A stretch of DNA of 5,276 nucleotides, from NCBI GenBank assembly GCA_010365205.1, contig JAAFGU010000192.1, forward strand, positions 1-5,276. Reading direction: 5' to 3'. Made by a program: the position numbers and the translations under genes. Positions 1-5,276 of this stretch are shown piece after piece. Position 1 is the first letter of the stretch. Every line of letters starts with the position of its first letter. Origin of the DNA: Aromatoleum sp. Its GTDB lineage: Bacteria > Pseudomonadota > Gammaproteobacteria > Burkholderiales > Casimicrobiaceae. Under the pieces are notes generated by a model, which did no database searches, had not been told where the DNA came from, and saw only the letters and a list, made by a program, of their open reading frames with translations.

Positions 1-88
1 CGGGCCGCTGCTCCTTCTGCCACGCCTCCCACAGAAAGAGGGCGGAAAAAGAAAAGATGATGAACAGGATGAGACGTTGCGTGTCCAT
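1..88 (-). CDS. yidC: YidC membrane protein insertase, N-terminal fragment (cut by window edge)
   Basis: Only the first 29 codons lie in the window; the gene continues beyond position 1. They read MDTQRLILFIIFSFSALF followed by LWEAWQKEQRP. This is the typical N-terminus of Gram-negative YidC: a short polar start, one hydrophobic transmembrane helix (about residues 6-20) and then the beginning of the periplasmic region. YidC inserts and folds inner-membrane proteins, alone or with SecYEG. The ATG at 88-86 is preceded by an AGG ribosome-binding core 5 nt upstream. The gene lies 66 nt downstream of yidD on the same strand, as usual in the rpmH-rnpA-yidD-yidC cluster, so it is probably co-transcribed. 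Identification rests on this short N-terminus plus context, which together are distinctive. Confidence 0.9.
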   Translation of the reverse strand, partial: MDTQRLILFIIFSFSALFLWEAWQKEQRP

Positions 89-154
89 GACGACCTAGCG
101 TGTCGGCGTACGCGTCCGGGGGCGCGAACCGCGCGGGTGAATTCTCAGGAGTGT

Positions 155-364
155 TCAGGGAACCGGGTCGTAACCGCCCGGATGATACGGATGGCAGCAG
201 GAAATGCGGCGGACGGCGAGCCACATTCCTCGCGATGCGCCATGTTTCTGGATCGCCTCCCGCGCGTAGTCGGAGCAGCTCGGGTAGAACCGGCAATTCC
301 GCCCGAGCAGCGGCCGGAACAGGTACTGATACCCGCGTATCGCGCACAACAGCAGCCACTTCAT
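155..364 (-). CDS. yidD: YidD, membrane protein insertion efficiency factor
   Basis: A 69-residue protein, the usual size for this family. Residues 1-20 form a hydrophobic/amphipathic N-terminal helix ([20 protein letters not shown]). The conserved cysteine-rich core follows, with NCRFYPSCSDYA at 23-34 and CCHPYHPGGYDPVP at 56-69; the cysteines are at 24, 30, 56 and 57. Family members are small inner-membrane-associated proteins that improve insertion of membrane proteins through Sec/YidC; the mechanism is poorly understood. The ATG overlaps the rnpA stop as ATGA (361-364), which suggests translational coupling. A GAGG sequence lies about 10 nt upstream of the start, inside rnpA. The protein ends right at the conserved GGYDPVP motif with almost no tail. 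Nothing else looks unusual. Confidence 0.96.
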   Translation of the reverse strand: MKWLLLCAIRGYQYLFRPLLGRNCRFYPSCSDYAREAIQKHGASRGMWLAVRRISCCHPYHPGGYDPVP

Positions 365-732
365 CGCGCCGGGGCCTCGGCGGCGAGGGAACCCAGCAAG
401 CGTCCCGCTTCGGCGGCAACCCGTCCAAAAAGCGCGCGCGGACAGCCGCGCTTCAGGCGAAGGATCACGTCGTAGGTTTCCACGGCGGGGCGGGCGGCCC
501 GCAGTGCTTCGCGGAACAAGCGCCGGACGCGATTGCGGTCGACCGCCCGCGGAAGCGATTTGCGGGTGATGACGAATCCCGCGCGTCCCGGCGCACGCTG
601 GGCAGGCATCGAGAGAAGTTCCACGTAGTCGCCGTCGTGACGCCGGCCGGAACGAAACACGGCCTCATATGCGCCGGTACCGGTCAGGCGATATCGACGG
701 GCACCGCCGCCCGCGTCGGGCGTGTACGTCAG
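361..732 (-). CDS. rnpA: Ribonuclease P protein component; start codon uncertain
   Basis: RnpA is the protein cofactor that, with the RNase P RNA, removes 5' leaders from pre-tRNAs. Counting from the CTG at 732-730, the product is 123 residues. It shows an [19 protein letters not shown] start region (13-31), [20 protein letters not shown] (52-71, with the family's RNR signature at 66-68) and an alpha-helical, Arg/Ala-rich C-terminus. The TGA at 363-361 overlaps the yidD ATG. The oddity is the start: no ATG, GTG or TTG occurs in this frame between the rpmH promoter and the conserved region. The CTG chosen here overlaps the rpmH TGA as CTGA, mirroring the ATGA overlap at the other end, but its only purine-rich upstream element (AAGGGA) is about 17 nt away. 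Alternatively one C is missing near 699-701: restoring it puts the GTG at 704-702 in frame, giving a 114-residue protein beginning M-P-R-R-Y-R-L. Identity is certain; the 5' end is not. Confidence 0.88.
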   Translation of the reverse strand: MTYTPDAGGGARRYRLTGTGAYEAVFRSGRRHDGDYVELLSMPAQRAPGRAGFVITRKSLPRAVDRNRVRRLFREALRAARPAVETYDVILRLKRGCPRALFGRVAAEAGRLLGSLAAEAPAR

Positions 733-863
733 GGGGTCAGCCGGGCGCGTCCCTTCGCGCGCCGCGCCGAGAGTACCTTGCGACCGCCAACGGATTTCAT
801 TCGGGCGCGAAAGCCGTGCGTCCGCTTGCGCTTGACGACGGAGGGTTGATACGTGCGTTTCAT
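729..863 (-). CDS. rpmH: 50S ribosomal protein L34
   Basis: A 44-residue, highly basic protein, [20 protein letters not shown] followed by a Ser/Gly/Arg/Lys-rich tail ending GRARLTP. This matches the normal length and near-invariant sequence of bacterial L34, a small protein of the large ribosomal subunit. The start is fixed by the universally conserved MKRT(Y/F)QPS N-terminus. A GAGG ribosome-binding site (873-876 on the plus strand) sits 9 nt upstream of the ATG. An in-frame ATG at 932 would add a non-homologous leader and lies upstream of the promoter, so it is not used. rpmH is first in the rpmH-rnpA-yidD-yidC cluster, and its stop codon overlaps the candidate CTG start of rnpA. Confidence 0.97.
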   Translation of the reverse strand: MKRTYQPSVVKRKRTHGFRARMKSVGGRKVLSARRAKGRARLTP

Positions 864-894
864 GATGGGCTGCCTCGGGTGAAAAAGCCTTATA

Positions 895-923
895 TTTAAA
901 CGCGTTAAGGGCCTCGCTGTCAA
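895..923 (-). promoter_or_regulatory. Probable sigma-70 promoter of the rpmH-rnpA-yidD-yidC cluster
   Basis: Read on the minus strand there is a perfect -35 TTGACA (923-918), a 17-bp spacer and a -10 TTTAAA (900-895, 4 of 6 consensus bases) inside an AT-rich patch (TTTAAATATAAGG). Transcription would begin near 888, giving an rpmH leader of roughly 25 nt that contains the GAGG ribosome-binding site. A short dyad, CCTTA (888-892) and TAAGG (906-910), brackets the -10. This promoter lies downstream of any extended rnpA start at 930. I judged it by eye; no transcript data are available. Confidence 0.7.
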
Positions 924-977
924 CGCGCACATACGTATGCGTCCGGGACGACGATTGCGGCGGTGGGCGCGCCGGCC

Positions 978-986
978 TGTGGATAA
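978..986 (-). promoter_or_regulatory. Perfect consensus DnaA box (TTATCCACA)
   Basis: The plus strand reads TGTGGATAA, the exact complement of the high-affinity DnaA box TTATCCACA. It covers the likely -35 hexamer of the dnaA promoter (980-985). DnaA bound here would be expected to block RNA polymerase and so repress its own gene, as is well known for dnaA in other bacteria. It may also be part of the origin. Confidence 0.8.
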
Positions 987-1008
987 CTTTACGCCGGGGC
1001 GCTACAAT
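980..1008 (+). promoter_or_regulatory. Probable dnaA promoter, overlapped by a DnaA box
   Basis: A good -10 hexamer TACAAT (1003-1008, 5 of 6) is preceded, 17 bp upstream, by TGGATA (980-985, 4 of 6) as the -35. Transcription would start near 1015, giving a leader of about 180 nt before the dnaA ATG. The -35 lies inside the perfect DnaA box, so negative autoregulation is inferred. The weak -35 makes the exact promoter assignment moderate; the -10 is the best match in the region on this strand. Confidence 0.55.
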
Positions 1009-1194
1009 AGCCTCTGGAGAGGGTCCCGCTGTTTCCGCGACCGGCACCGGGTCATAACGATCCTCGCGCAATCGTGTGGCGTTTGCGCCGCGGGACTCTA
1101 CCCCTCTGCTGCCCCCGCCCCGATCGGGGTCGTCCAGGTCCGCTCCCCGTGAGCGTGGCACTGGGCCGATCCGCCACCAAGGACATCTTTTCGC

Positions 1195-2573
1195 ATGCCC
1201 CTCGTCCCGGTTTTCTGGCAGCACTGCCTGGACGCGTTCCGAGAGGAGCTCACGCCGCAGCAGTTCAATACGTGGATCAAGCCGCTTGCGGTCGAATCGG
1301 ATGGGGACGGTTATCGACTGCTCGCCCCAAATCGATTCGTCCTCCAGTGGGTGAAGGAGCGCTTCGCCGACCGGATCGCGCAACTCGCGCTTGGGACCGA
1401 TGGGCGAATGGTACCGATAGCGCTCGGCGTGGCCGAAGCGGCGCCCGAAGAGATACGGGCACGTCCCCCCCCCCGACGAATGCGGTACCGTTGGCCGCCC
1501 CGCTGGCCGCCCCTCTCAAGCCTTCGGCGTCGGCCGCGATACCGCGCCGTAACGACCAGACGAGCCTCAACCCGTCATTCACGTTCACGAACTTCGTTGC
1601 CGGCAAGGCCAACCAACTCGCGCGGGCCGCAGGTCTGCAGGTCGCCGACCATCCGACCTCGTACAACCCTTTGTTCGTCTACGGCGGCGTGGGCCTCGGC
1701 AAGACGCATCTGGTGCAGGCGATCGGCAACCACATCCTCGAGTTGAACCCGACCGCAAAGATTCGTTACATTCATGCCGAAACCTATGTGTCCGACGTCG
1801 TCCGCGCCTACCAGCACAAGGCGTTCGACGATTTCAAGCGCTACTACCGCTCGCTCGATCTCCTGCTCATCGACGATATCCAGTTCTTCAATGGCAAGAA
1901 CCGCACGCAGGAGGAGTTCTTCTACCTGTTCAACACGCTGATCGAAGCACACAAGCAGGTCGTCATTACCTGCGACACGTATCCGAAGGAAATCTCGGGG
2001 ATGGAAGAGAGGCTCATCTCGCGCTTCGGCTGGGGCCTCACCGTGGCGCTGGAGCCGCCGGAGTTGGAAATGCGCGTGGCGATCCTGCTATCCAAAGCGG
2101 CCTCAAGCGGCCTCAAGCTCGACGAACAGGTAGCGTTCTTCATCGCCAAGCACATCCGGTCCAACGTACGCGAACTCGAAGGTGCGTTGAAGCGGATCAT
2201 GGCCTACGCGAATTTTCACGGACAGGACATCGCGCTCTCCGTCGCCAAGGACGCGTTGCGCGACCTCCTCGCCGTGCAGAACCGTCAGATCTCCGTCGAG
2301 AATATTCAGAAAACCGTCGCCGATTACTACAAGATCCGCATTTCCGACATGCACTCCAAGAAAAGGTCTCGCGCCATCGCGCGGCCGCGCCAGGTGGCGA
2401 TGGCGCTGGCGAAGGAACTGACCCAGTTGTCGCTGCCGGAGATTGGAAGCAATTTTGGCGGCCGCGATCACACCACCGTCCTGCACGCTTGCCGGCAGAT
2501 AGCCAAGCTGCGCGAATCGGTGCCGGAACTCAATCACGACGTCAATTTCCTGTTGCAGGTGCTGCGCAATTGA
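1195..2573 (+). CDS. dnaA: Chromosomal replication initiator DnaA, split by an apparent 1-base frameshift
   Basis: DnaA binds DnaA boxes at oriC, unwinds the origin and helps load the helicase. The ATG at 1195 has AAGGA 11 nt upstream and begins domain I (about residues 1-80, with [20 protein letters not shown]). At a run of ten C (1465-1474) the frame shifts. All later domains are read one base back, so the sequence lacks one base relative to an intact gene. Restoring it gives 459 residues, close to E. coli's 467. In that numbering: a Pro/Ala-rich linker (about 81-124); the AAA+ domain with Walker A GGVGLGKT (164-171), Walker B LLLIDD (223-228), arginine finger R277 in SRFGWG and sensor II R326 in NVRELEG; and DNA-binding domain IV with [11 protein letters not shown] and its key D425/H426/T427. 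Every key residue is present and nothing else is degraded, so a sequencing or assembly error is the likeliest cause. As written, translation from 1195 gives a 183-codon product without the AAA+ domain. Confidence 0.95.
1465..1474 (+). repeat. Ten-C homopolymer at the dnaA frameshift
   Basis: Ten consecutive C bases follow ACGT and precede GACGAA. Upstream, the domain I frame reads CGT-CCC-CCC-CCC-CGA. Downstream, the AAA+ frame requires CCG-ACG-AAT. Eleven C would join the two frames as Arg-Pro-Pro-Pro-Pro-Thr-Asn. The tract lies in the flexible domain II linker, where proline number should matter little. Long homopolymers are prone to miscalling and to true slippage. Confidence 0.9.
1492..1515 (+). 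repeat. 12-bp tandem duplication in the dnaA linker
   Basis: Two adjacent 12-bp units, TGGCCGCCCCGC and TGGCCGCCCCTC, differ at one base. In the DnaA frame they encode a repeated Leu-Ala-Ala-Pro. They lie just after the poly-C run, in domain II, which varies in length among species. This is probably a simple slippage duplication without a specific function. Confidence 0.75.
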
Positions 2574-2627
2574 CCGCGCGCAGCGCCGCTTCGGCGGGCC
2601 ACGCCTTTTCCGCAGACAACCGGCCGT

Positions 2628-2655
2628 TTTTCCCTGGAAAAGACGGGCTTTCCAG
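2628..2655. repeat. Nested inverted repeats upstream of dnaN
   Basis: TTTTCC (2628-2633) and GGAAAA (2636-2641) form a dyad with a 2-bp centre. CTGGAAA (2634-2640) also pairs with TTTCCAG (2649-2655) across an 8-nt loop. CTGGAAAA recurs at 2693-2700, so TTTCCAG could pair with either neighbour. The repeats overlap the predicted -35 of the dnaN promoter and could be a protein-binding site or an RNA hairpin in dnaA read-through transcripts. Confidence 0.55.
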
Positions 2656-2663
2656 TCTATAAT
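2635..2663 (+). promoter_or_regulatory. Probable dnaN promoter
   Basis: A perfect -10 TATAAT (2658-2663) follows TGGAAA (2635-2640, 4 of 6 matches to TTGACA) at the optimal 17-bp spacing. Transcription would begin near 2670, inside the DnaA-box-like sequence at 2665-2673, so DnaA could influence initiation. The resulting dnaN leader would be about 165 nt. dnaN could also be read through from dnaA. Confidence 0.6.
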
Positions 2664-2664
2664 A

Positions 2665-2673
2665 TGTGGATTA
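2665..2673 (-). promoter_or_regulatory. DnaA-box-like site, one mismatch
   Basis: The plus strand reads TGTGGATTA, which is TAATCCACA on the minus strand and differs from TTATCCACA only at the second base. It begins two bases after the TATAAT of the dnaN promoter, at the expected transcription start. The location makes a regulatory or origin role plausible; binding is not shown. Confidence 0.5.
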
Positions 2674-2732
2674 ACCGTACAGTCTCGCAAGTCTGGAAAA
2701 AGTCCCCAAACGATCCACCACCGCAACACGAT

Positions 2733-2741
2733 TTGTCCACA
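2733..2741 (+). promoter_or_regulatory. DnaA-box-like site, one mismatch
   Basis: TTGTCCACA differs from the consensus TTATCCACA only at the third base and keeps the TCCACA core. It faces the opposite way to the box at 2665-2673, about 60 bp away, so the two form an inverted pair within the dnaN leader. Confidence 0.5.
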
Positions 2742-2836
2742 AGGTTCGCCCGCTCCTAACCCGCTGACGACGAACGAGCTTTCCGACTTTTCCCGGATTC
2801 CGCCGTTCTCCTGTTAGCTGTTATTCGGTTTAGACA

Positions 2837-3940
2837 ATGCAACTCAAGCAAATAGCGCGCGACTCGCTTCTGAAACCGTTGCAGGCCGTCTCCGGCATCG
2901 TCGAGCGCCGGCATACGTTGCCGATTCTGGCGAATGTGTTGCTCGAGCAGAAAGATGGACGGCTCTACGTGACCGCAACCGATCTCGAGATGCAGATCAC
3001 GGCGCACGTCGATCTTCCGGGGAAGGAAGCGCAGGCGATCACGGTTGCGGCCCGCAAATTGCAGGACCTTCTACGCGCGCTCCCGGACGACGCGACGCTC
3101 ACCGTTGACGCGAGCGGCAGCCGGATGACGGTCCGCGCCGGTCGATCGCGGTTCAACCTGCAGACGTTACCCGCAGGCGACTACCCGCGAATCGGACTGG
3201 GTGAAGAGCAATTACAGACGCTCACGCTGCCGCAACGCGACTTGCGGGGGCTGCTAAAGTCGGTCGAGTTCGCGATGGCGCAACAGGATATCCGGTACTA
3301 CCTCAACGGCATGCTGCTCGTCATCGACACCGATTCGCTCCAGGCTGTCGCGACCGATGGGCACCGGCTGTCGTGGGCCAGCCTGAAGGTCGCCGGCAAC
3401 TACCAGCGCCAGGAAGTGATTCTGCCGCGCAAGACCGTGCTCGAACTCGGCAAGCTGCTCGCGGACAGCGACGAGCCGGTCACCGTGGACGTGCTGGCCA
3501 ATCAGGTGCGCTTCCGCTTCGCGAACGTCGAACTCGTGAGCAAAGTCGTCGACGGAAAGTTTCCGGACTACAACCGCGTGATCCCGACCGGCCACACCAA
3601 GAAGCTCGATTTTGCCCGCCCGGAATTGCTCGCGGCGCTGCAGCGCGCAGCAATTCTGTCGAACGAGAAATTTCGCGGCGTGCGCCTGGTCCTCGCCGCG
3701 GACCAACTGAAGATCATCTGCACCAACAGCGAACAGGAAGAAGCGGAGGAAGAGCTCGATGTCGCATACACGGGCGATGGGCTCGACATCGGCTTCAACA
3801 TCACTTACCTGCTCGATGTTTTGCAGAACCTGGCGATGGAGCGCGTCCAACTCGCGTTTGGCGATGCCAATTCCAGCGCGCTGGTCACCGTACCGGATCG
3901 CGACGACTACAAGTACGTCGTGATGCCGATGCGAATTTGA
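2837..3940 (+). CDS. dnaN: DNA polymerase III subunit beta (sliding clamp)
   Basis: A 367-residue protein, one longer than E. coli DnaN (366). It forms a dimeric ring that tethers DNA polymerase III and other repair and replication proteins to DNA. Visible family features are ERRHTLPILANVLL (23-36) in the first domain, ATDGHRLSW (172-180) contributing to the partner-binding cleft, FPDYNRVIP in the centre, and the C-terminal YVVMPMRI, which completes the cleft as in E. coli (MPMRL). Three clamp domains of about 120 residues each fit the length. The ATG at 2837 is forced: an in-frame TAG lies two codons upstream (2831-2833) and the MQLKQ N-terminus fits the family. There is no recognisable Shine-Dalgarno sequence before the start. 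The gene follows dnaA after 263 bp and precedes gyrB, the common origin order in many bacteria. It is intact with no oddities in the body. Confidence 0.97.
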   Translation: MQLKQIARDSLLKPLQAVSGIVERRHTLPILANVLLEQKDGRLYVTATDLEMQITAHVDLPGKEAQAITVAARKLQDLLRALPDDATLTVDASGSRMTVRAGRSRFNLQTLPAGDYPRIGLGEEQLQTLTLPQRDLRGLLKSVEFAMAQQDIRYYLNGMLLVIDTDSLQAVATDGHRLSWASLKVAGNYQRQEVILPRKTVLELGKLLADSDEPVTVDVLANQVRFRFANVELVSKVVDGKFPDYNRVIPTGHTKKLDFARPELLAALQRAAILSNEKFRGVRLVLAADQLKIICTNSEQEEAEEELDVAYTGDGLDIGFNITYLLDVLQNLAMERVQLAFGDANSSALVTVPDRDDYKYVVMPMRI

Positions 3941-3970
3941 CGCGCGCCGCCGAGCCAACGGTTCGAAGTG

Positions 3971-5276
<1,306 letters not shown>

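Larger units (their letters stand above)
864..1194. other. Divergent rpmH/dnaA intergenic region with dnaA leader
   Basis: This 331-bp region has no convincing gene. From left to right it holds the rpmH ribosome-binding site and promoter (873-923), a GC-rich stretch, one perfect DnaA box (978-986), the probable dnaA promoter (980-1008) and a dnaA leader of about 180 nt. The leader is C-rich and contains a 12-bp perfect palindrome, CCCCGATCGGGG (1118-1129). The dnaA ribosome-binding site AAGGA is at 1179-1183, 11 nt before the ATG. With only one DnaA box and a short AT-rich patch at 888-900, I do not see a full classical origin here, although part of a bipartite oriC is possible. Confidence 0.6.
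2574..2836. other. dnaA-dnaN intergenic region, candidate oriC segment
   Basis: This 263-bp spacer has no gene. It contains a short GC hairpin just after dnaA (CGCCG 2584-2588 / CGGCG 2592-2596) followed some bases later by TTTT, which would be at best a weak terminator. After that come a dyad (2628-2641), a promoter (2635-2663), an AT-rich stretch (about 2656-2676) and two DnaA boxes with one mismatch each (2665-2673 and 2733-2741). TTTTCC/GGAAAA hexamers are scattered throughout. DnaA boxes near an AT-rich stretch beside dnaA are typical of bacterial origins. However, two imperfect boxes are few, so the origin call is tentative, and the region could equally be only the dnaN control region. 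Confidence 0.5.

Noticed and set aside
100..849. A 249-codon plus-strand open frame antisense to yidD, rnpA and rpmH
   Set aside because: It is low-complexity Arg/Ala/Gly-rich and is fully explained as the complement of three well-recognised genes.
361..930. Thermus-like extended rnpA starting at GTG 930-928 and containing all of rpmH out of frame
   Set aside because: Such an rpmH/rnpA overlap is known in Thermus, but here this GTG lies upstream of the predicted rpmH promoter (TTGACA at 918-923), so it would not be in the main transcript. The added residues also show no family features.
1074..1194. Alternative upstream ATG (1074) for dnaA in the AAA+ frame
   Set aside because: It lies in the leader and would replace the recognisable DnaA domain I with unrelated Pro/Arg-rich sequence. 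The family-like N-terminus begins at 1195 in the other frame.
361..1383. A 340-codon minus-strand open frame from inside dnaA through rpmH to the end of rnpA
   Set aside because: Only the part below about 732 resembles a protein family (RnpA). The upstream part runs antisense to dnaA, across the divergent promoters and out of frame through rpmH; long chance frames are common in GC-rich DNA.
2103..2729. A 208-codon minus-strand open frame across the dnaA end and the spacer
   Set aside because: It is antisense to DnaA domains III-IV and has no plausible ribosome-binding site or family resemblance. It would also cover the dnaN promoter and a DnaA box.

Overview
This window is the chromosomal replication-origin neighbourhood of a GC-rich proteobacterium, most likely a betaproteobacterium. 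The gene order is yidC-yidD-rnpA-rpmH read leftward, then dnaA-dnaN-gyrB read rightward. The YidC N-terminus (MDTQRLILF...), the DnaA domain IV, the 'MQLKQ' DnaN start and the GyrB ATPase domain all look betaproteobacterial. I cannot fix the genus from the sequence.

Left part (1-863, minus strand): the first 29 codons of yidC, then complete yidD, rnpA and rpmH. This is the conserved L34 / RNase P protein / membrane-insertion cluster, tightly packed. rnpA and yidD overlap by 4 nt (ATGA). rnpA has no ordinary start codon in its reading frame. One clear promoter (TTGACA-17-TTTAAA, 895-923) drives the cluster.

Divergent intergenic region (864-1194): it holds that promoter, a perfect DnaA box (978-986) that overlaps the -35 of a probable dnaA promoter (TACAAT -10 at 1003-1008), and a GC-rich dnaA leader of about 180 nt.

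Right part (1195-5276, plus strand): dnaA, interrupted in the given sequence by a one-base frameshift at a run of ten C; a 263-bp dnaA-dnaN spacer with a promoter, two near-consensus DnaA boxes and a clustered TTTTCC/GGAAAA motif; intact dnaN; a GC-rich hairpin; and the first 415 codons of gyrB, cut by the window end.

The genes act together in basic information processing. DnaA opens the origin, DnaN is the polymerase clamp, and GyrB is the ATPase subunit of gyrase. L34 and the RNase P protein serve translation and tRNA maturation, and YidD and YidC serve membrane-protein insertion. I see no accessory or mobile system here and nothing I would call a new biological system. The points that need a second look are the dnaA poly-C frameshift, the missing rnpA start codon (both could be repaired by restoring a single C), and the motif-rich dnaA-dnaN spacer.
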